NCBI GenBank assembly: GCA_048213135.1
Contig: PS015024.1
Span: forward strand, 144,212-171,968
DNA length: 27,757 nt
Reading direction: 5' to 3'
From: Reclinomonas americana ATCC 50394
Taxonomy: Eukaryota; Jakobida; Jakobea; Jakobida
Position numbers and translations under genes: made by a program. This document shows, one piece after another, positions 10,263 to 20,649 of the stretch (positions are counted from its first letter, which is position 1; each line of letters opens with the position of its first letter). A model generated the notes under the pieces. The model worked only from the letters and a program-made list of their open reading frames with translations, did no database searches and had not been told where the DNA came from.

Positions 10263-12612
10263 AATAAAAGGAGAGTGAGCGATTGCAGTGATTGCAGCGA
10301 CGAGAGGAAGACAGAAGAAGGAGAAGGAGGATCATTGGGCACATCAATGATCGCAGTGAGTGACCAGATTGCAGTGCGAGAGAAGAGAGAGAGAGAGAAG
10401 AAGGAAGCGTGAGCGACAGTGAATGCAATGAGGGAGAGCCAGGGATACTGAGAAGAAGAGAGAGTGAGCGATTGCAGAGAGTGAGAGAGTGGGATTGCGA
10501 GAAGAAACAGAAGACGATTAGATGGGAGAGAGCGATTCCAGCGACAGCAGTGAGTGAGAGAGCGACAAGAAGAGAAGAAGAGAGTGAGTAATACAGTGAT
10601 CGCAGCGACTGGAGTGACTGCAGAGAGAGTGAGATGCATGCAGAAGTAAGAGTGCGGTTGCAGCGAATCACAGTGTGCAGCGTTTGAGAGAGAGAGAGAG
10701 AGTGTTAGAGTGTGAGAGAGCGAGGTGGCGATTGAGAAAGTGAGGGAGTGAGTGAGTGTTCTTGTGCATTCTGGTAACATCCGTGACGTATGCAGAGCAC
10801 TTGGTGTTGGACTGGACGTGCGAGCCATCGGTGGCATGCTACGAGTGCACACCAGTGGCGATAGTTCTGCATGGGATCACAGGGCACTCGGAGCAGCCGA
10901 CGTTGCGTCTCGCCGTCTCTCTTCGTCTCTTGGAAAGTGCGTGGTTGTGACGCCTTTCGTCTGCTGCTGGCAGGATGCAATGCCTGGCGACGTCGCTGGC
11001 CTCGGTCGGGTTCCGTGCGGTGATCTTCAATCGCCGTGGCTGCCATCATGAGGCGCCGTTGCAGAAGCCGGTGACGTATGCGTATGGCGACTTTGTGGTG
11101 CGTCGGGCGACCAGGGAGTCAAAGAGATGGATGCAAGGGAGGGGCAGCGCATCGGCGTATCTCTCATTCTCTGCCTTGCTGTTTCTTCGTCTTTCGCATC
11201 TCTCTCTCTCTCTCTCTTGTCACTCATCGAGACACCATCGTCTTGTTTTGGTGCCCCCTCTCTCACATTCCATCCTTCTGTTTGTTGCGTGTTATTACTC
11301 CCCTTTCGCGTGCACATTGATCTCTTACACCCTCTCTGCATTCATTCAGGTCTCGCTCTCTTGCCCCTTTCTTTCTCTCTCGTGTATTCTTGTGGAGTCG
11401 CTCTCCACTATTGTTTATTGCGAGTTCTTTATATCCTTCTGCACCGCGTCATCCTCACTCACTCTGATTCTGTATCCTCCTGCTACTCTTCCTCACCTTC
11501 CTTGACCTCCGTACTCTCCCTGACCGAATGTTGTATCCCTTGGCTTCTTTCTTGCTCACCGACTCGTCTTGTCCTTGTTCTTCTCTTGATTCGCCCCTTC
11601 CCTTCCCTCTCCTCTCCCTCCCCCCTTCCTCATCATTCCGCTCTGCACGCCCCACAGGACATGGACTGCGTCGTGGAGCACGTGCACGACCGCTTCCCCA
11701 AGGCACCGATTGTGGCCATTGGTGTGTCGTGCGGAGCCAACATTCTCGTGAATTTCATGGGTGCCGCTGGCGAGGTGAGCGGGAGTGTATGCAATGCGAG
11801 CATGTGGGACGGGCACTGACACACACACACACACGCACACTCGATGCAGCATTGCCGCTTAAGTGCAGGCATCTCGGTCTCCAATGGCTTCCGCATTCGC
11901 GAAGGTGTTGGCCAGCTGCCGTGGGTCTACGACATGCTGTTGGCACAAATGTGCAAGGGCTTCTTTGTGGAGCGACACATGCATCATTTTGAGCAGCACC
12001 CGAAGGTCAACCTCGATACCGTTCGTCGTGTGCGCTCCGCACGCGAGTTTGATGTGAGCTGGAGGGTGGATTGTTCGGGGATGTAGGATGGCAAGCCGGG
12101 TTTCTACATGTTCAGTGTCGATGCTTACGACTTTGTTGACGGAGTTCTCTTTGTCTGGCTCTCTGTGCTCGCTCTCTGCTCGCTCGTCTCTCACTCTCTC
12201 TACTCGCTCGTCTCTCACTCTCTCTGCTCGCTCGTCTCTCACTCTCTCTGCTCGCTCGTCTCTCACTCTCTCTGCTCGCTCGTCTCTCACTCTCTCTGCT
12301 CGCTCGTCTCTCACTCTCTCTGCTCGCTCGTCTCTCACTCTCTCTGCTCGCTCGTCTCTCACTCTCTCTGCTCGCTCGTTTCACTCTCTGCTCGCTCGTC
12401 TCTCACTCTTTGCTCGCTCGTTTCACTCTTTGCTCGCTCGTTTCACTCTCTGCTCGCTCGTTTCTCACTCTCTGCTCGCTCGTTTCTCACTCTCTGCTCG
12501 CTCGTTTCACTCTCTACTCGCTCGTTTCACATTCTCTACTCGCTCGTTTCACACTCTCTACTCGCTCGTCTCTCACTCTCTACTCGCTCGTTTCACTCTC
12601 TCTGCCGCTCAT

Positions 12613-12650
<38 letters not shown>

Positions 12651-13104
12651 NNNNNNNNNNNNNNNNNNNNCGTTTCCTCTCACATGCTCACCCTCACATC
12701 GTTGCAGTTTTACGACGCCCAGAGCTCGGCGGCCTTTTTGAGTTTCGTGAATCTCCCAAAACTTAAGCCTCCCTCGCCCACTCTTCTCACTTCCTTGCCC
12801 CTACCAACAGACCGCGTGGCCAGACCACTCCTCATCCTCAACGCTCGTGACGACCCGCTCATCGACCCCAAGCTGTTGCCGATTGATGAGCACCAAGCGA
12901 ATCCCAATCTCATCTTTGCTGTCACCGAGTGGTGAGCCTGTGTGACTCGCAGTGGTGCTGTGGAGGAGAGAGGAGTTGCTGACATACCACCACCGCCTGC
13001 GCAGTGGTGGACACGTGGGCTACCTGCAGGGTTTCAATAACGCGCGAACATATGTCGACCGTGTGGCTGGCGAGTTTTTCCACGCCGTATTGCAGTGCAC
13101 ATGA
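9184..13104 (+). CDS. ABHD3: ABHD1/ABHD3-like alpha/beta hydrolase
   Basis: Membrane-anchored serine hydrolase of the ABHD1/2/3-YheT group; ABHD3 is a phospholipase on medium-chain phosphatidylcholine. Exons: 9184-9434, 9507-9577, 10796-10901, 10974-11097, 11658-11774, 11850-12053, 12087-12134 (weak), 12708-12741, 12811-12931, 13005-13104. They predict 391 aa, and ABHD3 has about 409. One hydrophobic helix lies near residues 20-42 (WWWFSAAILVVALAAWWLI), followed by the family's FYPTPWATNGHLQ. The oxyanion region is HGITGHS. The catalytic triad is visible: nucleophile S208 in GVSCG, the acid in NARDDPL (D332/D333) and H362 in GGHVGY. Intron 10902 begins GTTGCGT and restores the family spacing between HGITGHS and VIFNRRG. 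Exon 12087-12134 would require a 33-bp intron before it and is the least certain. Two introns are inflated by repeats, one with a 245-N gap. The gene is divergent from the 510-aa gene and converges on TSEN34 (65 bp). Substrate is unknown. Confidence 0.88.
9590..10750. repeat. GA-rich intron repeats with a 245-N gap
   Basis: The ABHD intron 9578-10795 consists of GA microsatellites plus a longer unit present on both sides of the gap (9876-10120). The unit GTGAGCGATTGCAGTG... occurs at about 9719-9835 and again at about 10274-10400 with few differences. The duplicate arms around the gap suggest a collapsed or unresolved tandem array. No exon is missing between 9577 and 10796 by reading phase. 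Confidence 0.85.
11150..11640. other. Pyrimidine-rich ABHD intron, no gene
   Basis: The intron 11098-11657 is rich in CTCT and TTTCT on the plus strand. Flanking exons join in phase (FV then DMDCVV). I see no coding exon in it. Confidence 0.7.
12165..12650 (+). repeat. 24-bp minisatellite in ABHD intron
   Basis: Unit CTCGCTCGTCTCTCACTCTC followed by TCTG, repeated about nine times nearly perfectly from about 12179. It then dec ays into 19-23-bp variants (CTCGCTCGTTTCACTCTCTG) and finally a CT tract before 20 N (12651-12670). The array reads open in several frames, encoding leucine/serine-rich peptides that are not genes. Confidence 0.93.
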
Positions 13105-13169
13105 GCCACACACACGCTTTTCCCCTCCCGTGAAAAAATGGATTGTTCAGCTGTTGTTTTTATAACTTA

Positions 13170-15135
13170 TCATGACGCTGGCGGTGGAGTTGGTGACGTG
13201 GGTGGTATTGGCGGCATCTCTTCGTCTGCCATTGTCATTTCTGCTGCTGTTGCCGCCGCCGCTGCCGCTGTCTTTTCCCCTGCCGGTGGTGGTGATGGCT
13301 CTTGTCGTGGCTGCTTGCGTTGTTTGCCAATCTCCAGCACACTGTGCTGATCCACCCACGGCACCCAGTCGAACTGGTGGTAGCACACTGTCGGCGCGGC
13401 GACACCCTCGCCCGGCACAATCTGTGCGTACACGAATCGCTTCCGAGCGTTGTTGGCGACACGCGTGGCCGACAGCACCATCGGCAACTCCACGGTATCG
13501 CCTTCGCACAGTCGCACAATGTAGGCCGCGTGGAACTCACTCGGTGGACCTACATTAAGGAATGAGACACCGTCTTGCGGATTGCATACGTGAGAATGGA
13601 GTGTGCCACACCATAGTACACCAAGAAATCGCCTCCAAACATGTCGCCTGCGGTGACATACAAGCCGCGTTCCCACAGATCACGATACACCACGAGCCGC
13701 CGCCTCTCCAACTCACTCAGTTCTGTGGACCGATCAAGGTGGTGAGTGTGAATAGACGCTGGGGAAACAGAAATGGACGCACCAAGTTCGCCAAGACGCA
13801 GTGGTGGTGGTTCAGACACGTCCTTTTCGTGCCACTGGACAGCGTCGATCAAGCTGATGAAACCTGTGGCGAGAGAGAGAAAGCAGGAAACAAGTGAGAT
13901 AACTCTGTCATCGTCATGAGTTGATTGAGTTGTCTCTCGTTTCCCAGATCGCCAATGAGCAGAGCTGTTCCTAATCAGCAGCGATGCTGTCTCTAATCTC
14001 TTCTCACGAGGAAGCTGTCTCTCGTTTCTACAATCGTCATCTCGCATTCTTTCAACACAAGCTGCTGTTCCTAATCAGCTGCGATGCTGTCTCTCCTCTC
14101 TTCTCACGAGGAAGGTGTCTCTCGTTTCTATGATCGTCATCTCGCATTCTTTCAACACAAGCTCCTGATCCTAATCAGCTGCGATGCTGTCTCTCATCTA
14201 TGGAAGCCTCTGTTCTCACGAGGAAGCTGTTGGGGGTTCAAAGATCGTCAACGCGCATTCTTCCAATCCAGGCTGCTGTTCCTAGTCAGCTGCGATGCTG
14301 TCTCTCATCTATGGAAGCCTCTCTTCTCACGAGCGAGCTGTTGGGTATTGTCTCTCGTTTCAAAGATCGTCATCGCTCTTTCTTGCAACCCAGGCTGCTG
14401 TTCCTGATCATCTGCGACACGATGAAAGGATGCTCCGAAAGGGCGAGTTGTCTCGTTTCAAAGATCGCCAACGTGTCTCGTATCAACAAGGACAGCTGCT
14501 CCTTGGCAACCATGAATAGACAGAGATCGACTGCCTTCTGACAACAGCTGCATGAAACGAACCAGTGTCACGCTCCAGCGCTCATTCTCTCCCCTCCCCT
14601 TCTCTCTCTCTCCCCCTCCCCTCCCTTCCATTTCGCCTCACCCTTCTCCACACACAACGCCGCCTCCACCACCATCAGATACAGTGGCGGACTCTCCGCC
14701 ACCGGCACCGCTCCCATGCGACCCCACACCCGCCTCTCCGCCGATCGCAGCACCGCGATATCTGCGCAAAGAGAGAGAGAGAAGAGAGAGAGAGAGAGTG
14801 AGGAGGGGAGAGAGTGAGGAGTGAGAGAGTGAGAGTGAGTGAGTGAGAGAGAGTGATGGAATGAGTGATGGAGTGAGCAGAGAGAGGGAGAGAGTGATGG
14901 AGAGAGTGATGGAGTGAGTGATGGAGTGAGTGATGGTGTGTGAGAGAGTGAGAGTGCGTGAGAGAGTGAGAGTGAGTGAGTGAGAGAGAAGAGTCTCTCA
15001 TCCCTCTCACTAGTCTCTCTCCTTGCCGTCACTTGTCTCCCTCTCCCTCTCCCCCTCCCTCCCTCCCTCCCACACACACACACCCTTCTCCTTGAAGATA
15101 AACACCGAGTTGTCTGCCTGCCGAAAAGCGTGCAT
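13170..15135 (-). CDS. TSEN34: tRNA-splicing endonuclease catalytic subunit Sen34
   Basis: One of the two nuclease subunits of the tRNA intron endonuclease; Sen34 cuts at the 3' splice site of intron-containing pre-tRNAs. Exons: 15135-15084, 14761-14642, 13863-13783, 13722-13612, 13549-13170, giving 247 aa with all phases correct. The N-terminal domain (residues 1-60) has LRSAERRVWGRMGAVP and VEKG like TSEN34. The catalytic domain has VYRDLWERGLYVTAGDMFGGDFLVY. The catalytic triad is conserved: Y120, H128 (in EFHAAYIV) and K158 (in NNARKRFVY), with the same spacing as human Y247, H255 and K286. After the usual end (FDWVPWVDQ) there is an extra low-complexity tail of about 50 residues rich in A, P and E. 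Two introns are inflated: 15083-14762 by GAGT/GTGATGGA repeats and 14641-13864 by a minisatellite. It implies that this organism has intron-containing tRNAs. The start codon lies 102 bp from the divergent F-box gene. Confidence 0.92.
13950..14530. repeat. Minisatellite of about 101-122 bp units in TSEN34 intron
   Basis: About five degenerate tandem copies. The marker GCTGTTCCTAATCAG starts near 13963, 14064, 14165, 14274 and 14395. Units share GCGATGCTGTCTCTC, CTTCTCACGAGGAAG and AGATCGTCATCGC blocks. The first copies are 101 bp and later ones longer, through an insertion reading TATGGAAGCCTC. The whole array lies in the intron 14641-13864 on the non-sense strand. Confidence 0.9.
14770..15075. 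repeat. GAGT / GTGATGGA simple repeats in TSEN34 intron
   Basis: Plus strand shows GAGAGTGAG and GAGTGATGGAGTGAGTGATGG repeats, then CT-rich and CCCTCC repeats. This is the intron 15083-14762 between TSEN34 exons 1 and 2. No other feature is visible. Confidence 0.85.
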
Positions 15136-15237
15136 TCTCGTCTTCTCTCGCCCAACCCTCCAAATTCACAGTTTGATTGGTCGGATCACACAACGTTCTT
15201 GTCTTTGTGTGTGTGTGTGTGTGAGAGAGCGCGCGCG
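15136..15237. promoter_or_regulatory. 102-bp divergent promoter with CCAAT box
   Basis: Lies between the TSEN34 ATG (minus, 15135) and the F-box/LRR/MOB ATG (plus, 15238). It contains TTTGATTGGTCGG near 15172-15184, an inverted CCAAT box, and a GT microsatellite. CCAAT boxes are typical of bidirectional housekeeping promoters. Confidence 0.5.
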
Positions 15238-18200
15238 ATGGATCGGTTGGCGGTGCAAGGCCGTCGTCTTGCTGATCGGTGAGTGCACTGTGTCTATGTC
15301 TGTCTGCGCGCCTCCTCTCTCTCTGTGTGCGCGTTTGTGTTTGTGTGTTTGAAGATGGCTGTTGTCTGCGGGGTGAGATGTCACACACACTTGCTCTCAC
15401 TTGCACACACACACACACACGCACACACACTTGTCTGTGCATGCGCGTGTCGCTCTCTCTTGTGTTGTCTTGCGCGTGCGCGTGTGTGTGTGTGGTTTGT
15501 GGTTGCGTGCCGTCCGTTGACTTAGGCGCGCTCTCTTGTGGTGTGTGTGTGTCTCTCTCTCTCTCACTCTTCCTCACAGAGGAAGCAATGGAGCGGCCGC
15601 GGGTCTGACTGTCGATGCAATGGGAATTGTGCCGGCGGCGGTTCCACTTGGCGCACGATCCGCCGAAGACGTGGATCTGGTGTGATCACACACACACACA
15701 CATACACCTCTCTCTCTCTCTCCCCCTCACCCTCTCACTGACTCTCTCTCTCTCTCATTCATCGTTAGCCTGACTTGGAGCTCGCTGCGGAGGATGAAGC
15801 AGCGGGCCCTGTGGAGCCTTTTCTGTTGCCTCCGGAGCTCGTCAGTCACATGCTGTCGTTCCTCTCGCAAGACGAGTGTCTGGCGTCGCCAGTGCGAGTG
15901 TGTCGCGAGTGGCAGGCGATTGTGTTGGAGCCGCACTTTTATTCTCGAACCAATTTGCCCTTCAAGCTGCTGTCGGTGACGGCGTTGGAGAAGATTGTGC
16001 AGCATGCGACCGTGCCCATGTCGCGACAGTGTCTCCTCCGATCGTTTGTGGTCTTTGGCAAGGTGCGGCACACACGCACGTTAGGGAGGGAGAGCGGGCG
16101 TAGGCGAGCGGCTCAATTGTGCTTGTTGTTGTTGTTNNNNNNNNNNNNNNNNNNNNNNNNNNNNNNNNNNNNNNNNNNNNNNNNNNNNNNNNNNNNNNNN
16201 NNNNNNNNNNNNNNNNNNNNNNNNNNNNNNNNNNNNNNNNNNNNNNNNNNNNNNNNNNNNNNNNNNNNNNNNNNNNNNNNNNNNNNNNNNNNNNNNNNNN
16301 NNNNNNNNNNNNNNNNNNNNNNNNNNNNNNNNNNNNNNNNNNNNNNNNNNNNNNNNNNNNNNNNNNNNNNNNNNNNNNNNNNNNNNNNNNNNNNNNNNNN
16401 NNNNNNNNNNNNNNNNNNNNNNNNNNNNNNNACAGACCTCTGCTGGTCGTCGCCGACGACGATGCGATTCGGGTCGCCTTGAGCGTCGTGAGAGCAGTGC
16501 GGAGGACGGTCGTGCGGCGCCATTGGCCTCGCCATTCTGCGACGGCGCACCCGTGCCCGACGCCGCACCATTGCCAGCAGCCGCCCCCTCCGATCCCGCA
16601 GCACCAGCTCCACGCGGCGCAGAGGCAGCAGCAGTAGCGCGCTCGACCTGCGGCGGCGCCGTGATTCGCTTGCGATCCGCGGTCAGGAAGCGCGACACAA
16701 GCGGATACAACGAGGAGATCTTGGAGTCGGAAATGTTGAGTTTCCGCAACGCCGTGCACATCTCCAGCGGCGCCAAATCCGCCACCGCCGTGTGGCCCAC
16801 CGACAGCTCACGCAGGTTGCGCGCCAACCGCAGCGGTTCCAGCGAGATGAGCTTTTCCGCGTTGGGATTACCCTAATGATATTCGCGGAACAACNNNNNN
16901 NNNNNNNNNNNNNNNNNNNNNNNNNNNNNNNNNNNNNNNNNNNNNNNNNNNNNNNNNNNNNNNNNNNNNNNNNNNNNNNNNNNNNNNNNNNNNNNNNNNN
17001 NNNNNNNNNNNNNNNNNNNNNNNNNNNNNNNNNNNNNNNNNNNNNNNNNNNNNNNNNNNNNNNNNNNNNNNNNNNNNNNNNNNNNNNNNNNNNNNNNNNN
17101 NNNNNNNNNNNNNNNNNNNNNNNNNNNNNNNNNNNNNNNNNNNNNNNNNNNNNNNNNNNNNNNNNNNNNNNNNNNNNNNNNNNNNNNNNNNNNNNNNNNN
17201 NNNNNNNNNNNNNNNNNNNNNNNNNNNNNNNNNNNNNNNNNNNNNNNNNNNNNNNNNNNNNNNNNNNNNNNNNNNNNNNNNNNNNNNNNNNNNNNNNNNN
17301 NNNNNNNNNNNNNCTTTTTCTTATTCCCGCCCTTTTTCGCCGTCTCCCTCACTGTTTTCCCCCGTTTTTCCACACACACGCAGGCTGGTGAAGCGGGCTA
17401 CAGGGAGTTTGCGGATGAGCCGGGGCACAACGGGTCGGGCTCGCGTGTGGATCCTGTGCAAGAGTGGAGCACGTCCTCGTCGGAGGAGGACATGTCGCAG
17501 GATGAGGATTTGGATGAGGATGCCGACGAGTTGATGGTGGAGGATGATTCTGCGTCGGAGCCGGGTCGCTGGCAATCACTGCTGGAGGAACTGCGAGTGT
17601 GCATGTGTGTCAAGCTGCACGACATCACACCGCTGCTGTACTGTGAGAACTTGCACTTTGTGGATCTCGCACACACCTCCATCAACAATGTGGCGGCACT
17701 GGCCGCCTGCACACGACTGCAGAAAATCTACGTGCGCAACACCGCCGTCACCGATGTGGGACCGCTGCGCAATTGCCCGCTGCTGCGCACTGTCGACATT
17801 GCGGGCACGGCCGTGATGGACATTAGTCCGCTCGCCTCGTGCCCCGACATTGTCAAGTTTGACCTGTCGTCCACGCGCGTGTCGAGCCTGGAGCCGCTCA
17901 CGTGCATGCCCAGAGTGCGCAAGCTGATGCTGAGCAACACTCCCATCACGGTGTGTTTGGCCACATGTCTATCTGGCTGACTCCTTTCTTTTTCTATTGG
18001 CGCTCACGTTTCACGCACAGGATTTGAGGCCGCTGCGCTCGTGCCAGAATCTGGCCAAGATCGACGTCAGTCGTACCCGCATCGAGTCACTCGAACCGCT
18101 GCACGGTCTCACCCAGCTGCGCTTTGTGGTGTGCTCCTACACGGTGATTCGCGATGTGCAGCCACTGGTGGGCGCACCCGAGTTGTCGTACGTCGATGTG

Positions 18201-19160
18201 GGATCGACACAGGTGAGCGAGGCATAATTGTCCTCTTCATGATCTTGCCAGCAAAACCCTTACCCTGATCGCAGGTCACGGATGTCAACGAGTTGGTGGC
18301 CTCGTGTCCGCGACTGCGCATGATTGATGTGTCGTCGTCTGGCGTGACCAGTGTCGACGTTTCACGAGCCCGACAGAATGTGCGCGTACGAGGAGTGCTG
18401 CGCCGCGAGTGGGGTCGCGAGACGTCGAGCTACGATGCCACGTTGACGCCGACGGCGCGCGCCGAGTACCAGCGTTTGCGCGAAATCGGCTGCAGCGAGG
18501 AGGCCATTACGAGACGAGTGTGGGAACGACCACAGCACGTCGAAGTCGGCGACTGGCTCGCCGCCAACGTGGCGTTCTTCTTTGAGCGCTGCATCTTGCT
18601 GTTTCAGTCGGTGTCGGCTCACTGCCGTGACGACACGTGCCTGCAGATGATGGGCAGTGTGCAGTTTCGTCGATTTTGTGTTTCTATCTCTCTTGCCATC
18701 TGTGTTTGTAACGCATGTGTCTGTCTTTCTCTCCCTCTCTCCAGCCACGAGTACTTGTGGAGCGACGGCAAGAATGTGAAGCGTCCAGTGCGCATGTCGG
18801 CGCCGGCCTACATCAACTCGCTCTTCACGTGGATCAACAATCAGCTGTGCGATCAGCGCGTGTTTGGCAACTACGAGAAGAAGCGTTTCTACGATGCGGT
18901 CAAGTACATTTTCCGCCGCATGCTGCGCGTGCTGGCGCACATTAACTTTGTGCACATGCAACATCTCGACTTGATACAGTTGCGTGGCGTGTGCTTTTCT
19001 CCCTCTCGTCGGTGCAGGGTCTGATCCTGTGAGCAGGAAGCGACGAGAGTTCCTCTACACGCTGCAGCACTTTGTGCAGCTGTGTGAGCGCTACAAGTTG
19101 ATTTCGGATCGCGCCGACTACGACCCGGTACTGGTGCTCGTGCAGCAGTGGCTCTCGTAG
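15238..19160 (+). CDS. F-box / leucine-rich-repeat / MOB domain fusion protein
   Basis: Predicted 791 aa. Exons: 15238-15278, 15580-15679, 15769-16062, the misoriented minus-strand exon 16872-16438, then 17384-17950, 18021-18212, 18275-18663, 18745-18978, 19037-19160 (stop TAG). Every junction is in phase. Domains in order: F-box at about residues 66-105 (LLPPELVSHMLSFLS, VCREWQAI), which in known proteins binds SKP1 of SCF ubiquitin ligases; a first LRR block at ~150-200; disordered A/G- and acid-rich linkers; a second block of 22-23-residue LRRs of the form LxxLxVxxTxVxDLxPL at ~355-590; and a C-terminal MOB/phocein domain at ~610-790. The MOB zinc ligands are present: C660 and C665 (CRDDTC), H738 and H743 (AHINFVH), plus YLWSDGKNVKRPVRMSAPAYI. 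MOB proteins activate NDR/LATS kinases, so a kinase-linked ubiquitin ligase receptor is conceivable but is inference. The LRR-MOB join lies within one exon and does not depend on the gaps; the F-box join does. Confidence 0.85.
16137..16431. other. Assembly gap (295 N)
   Basis: The contig to the left ends in GTT repeats (GTTGTTGTTGTT). The far end of the misoriented contig, read on the minus strand from 16894, begins GTTGTTCC. The two ends probably overlap, so the true gap may be close to zero. Confidence 0.7.
16432..16894 (-). other. Misoriented contig carrying an LRR exon of the F-box/LRR/MOB gene
   Basis: This 463-bp contig lies between 295 N and 419 N. On the minus strand it has an acceptor (ATTAG at 16877-16873), one open exon 16872-16438 (145 codons, phase 0 at both ends) and a donor GTCTGT. 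It encodes the same LRR type as the flanking plus-strand gene (LRELSVGHTAVADLAPL, LRKLNISDSKISSLYPL) and then an A/G-rich linker. Placed in reverse it joins FGK at 16062 to AGEAGYRE at 17384 in frame. The plus-strand frames here are shadows. Confidence 0.87.
16895..17313. other. Assembly gap (419 N)
   Basis: Run of N to the right of the misoriented contig. After re-orientation it falls in the intron between donor GTCTGT (16437-16432, minus) and the acceptor at 17383. No missing codons are required by phase. Confidence 0.75.
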
Positions 19161-19573
19161 TGGGGTGGGGAAAGAGGCGGGCGTGTGAAGGAGAACGTGT
19201 GGTCAGATGTGTGTGTCCGTGCCGGCAGCAGCCGGCCGTGATCCAGCGACTCTGTTCCTTTTTGTCTTCCACGCCACGGGAGGGGACAAGCCGCGCGCGC
19301 GCGTTCGTGCGCGTGCTGTCTCCAAATCTACTCAAACGTGTTATTATTTCCTTTGTCTCTCGTTTGTCTGTCTGTGTGTTGTGTGTGTGTTTGCATTGTA
19401 TCTGTGTAATGGTTGGCGAATGTGTTTTTGCGCTGAGTAAAGACAGCGCGACGATGTGCAGAAAAATGGTACAAGCATTTCTGTTTCACTTGTGGATGAG
19501 AGATGCGGGGTAGGAGGGGAAGGGGGAGGGCGGTGTGTGGAGGGGGAGGGAGATGGTGGTGGGTCAGTCAGTC
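19161..19573. other. Tail-to-tail intergenic region
   Basis: 413 bp between the stop codons of the F-box/LRR/MOB gene and ENY2. It contains a CGCG-rich patch (19290-19315), TG-rich sequence and a G-rich tract (19508-19565). It presumably holds both 3' UTRs. I see no gene or structured element in it. Confidence 0.6.
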
Positions 19574-20459
19574 TCACACTTCCGCGATGAAGTTGCGTAT
19601 CCGCTCCAGCAGCTCCTGCTTCACTTCCTCAGGCACCGACGCTGTGGGGGGGAGAATGGGGGAATGTGAGAAGGGGGTAAAGTGGGAAGGGGGGAAAAGG
19701 GGAAAGGCTGAGGTGCTGTTCGTGGAGGAGTTTATCAAACAATATAGCGAGCGTGCAACATTGACTAATCTTCGGGTCTTCTCTCGTGCCCTCTGCGTGC
19801 GGCGTTTCTCTTCATGGCTGACAAGCAAGAGCACTCGGCCGTCCTCTTGTTGACGAGGAACAGGCTGCGACATCGACTTCTCTCGTTCAAATCACCTCTC
19901 TCGCGCTCTCCATCTCTCTCTCTCTNNNNNNNNNNNNNNNNNNNNGGCTCATCTCAATCTCCTCTCAAGCACACGCCCCTGTCACTCCAGCGCGCTCTCC
20001 CTCCTCCCAACTCCCTTCTCTCTCTCTCTCTCTCTTACAGAGTCGGCACGCAACATCGTCCAAACGGCGTGATCTCCGACACCAAATCATCCACCGTCGT
20101 CGCCTCCAATCCCTTCGACTTGATCACCTCTGCACACACGCACACACACATCAACACACTCACTCACACTCTCTCACACACACACAAAAATCAAAAACAA
20201 AACGCAACGTTTGCAATGCTGCTTCAAACTGTCTCTCCATCCACTCTCCCGCAAGCGAACCTCCAGCAGCTCCTTCAACCTACACACACACACGCGCACG
20301 TGAGATCAAAGTGACTTTCAACTCACACTTGCTCTCACTTTTCTCTCCACTCTCTCTCACATTCACTCACCGATCAAGCTCGCCAGTCTCCGCAAGCTTC
20401 TCATAGATCGTTTGCCGCACTTGCTGCTCTCGTTGTTTGCGCTCTCCCAGTGTGTCCAT
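19574..20459 (-). CDS. ENY2: ENY2/Sus1, SAGA and TREX-2 subunit
   Basis: Small helical protein of the SAGA deubiquitinase module and the TREX-2 mRNA export complex. Four exons: 20459-20371, 20279-20209, 20129-20055, 19641-19574, giving 100 aa; human ENY2 has 101. Signature segments align throughout: [56 protein letters not shown] and [17 protein letters not shown]. The ATG at 20459 gives MDTLGERK. The second and third introns both start GTTGCGT. The last intron (20054-19642) contains a short CT-rich gap of 20 N (19926-19945) and a spurious open stretch near 19810-19870. Function is well known from yeast and animals; nothing unusual appears in the protein. Confidence 0.95.
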
Positions 20460-20649
20460 TGCAAAAAAATGTCAAACTGAATCTACCAATGGACTGAATT
20501 CAGCTGCTTTGTTATGTATAATGTAGCGAGTCCCTTCATGCCTCGCATACCATCGTGGTCCAGTGCTTCCGAGTTCCTTGTGTACACCTTGGTCACTTTC
20601 ACTTTCTTTGCATCATCTGGGAATGATACAAATCACAAACTCAACAACA

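Noticed and set aside
9797-10671. Open frames across the 9876-10120 gap
   Set aside because: They consist of GA microsatellite and N only.
12088-12935. Serine/leucine-rich open frames of 200-275 codons
   Set aside because: They are produced by the 24-bp minisatellite, whose unit length is a multiple of three.
15400-15560. CA/GT repeats as a possible CRISPR or regulatory array
   Set aside because: Plain dinucleotide microsatellite inside the first intron of the F-box gene.
16081-16827. A separate minus-strand LRR gene nested in the F-box gene
   Set aside because: The exon has the same repeat type and matching phase as the plus-strand gene, and lies in a contig isolated by N runs. A backwards contig is simpler.
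19814-19870. Extra ENY2 exon in the last intron
   Set aside because: Although open on the minus strand, ENY2 aligns end to end without it and the flanking phases already match.
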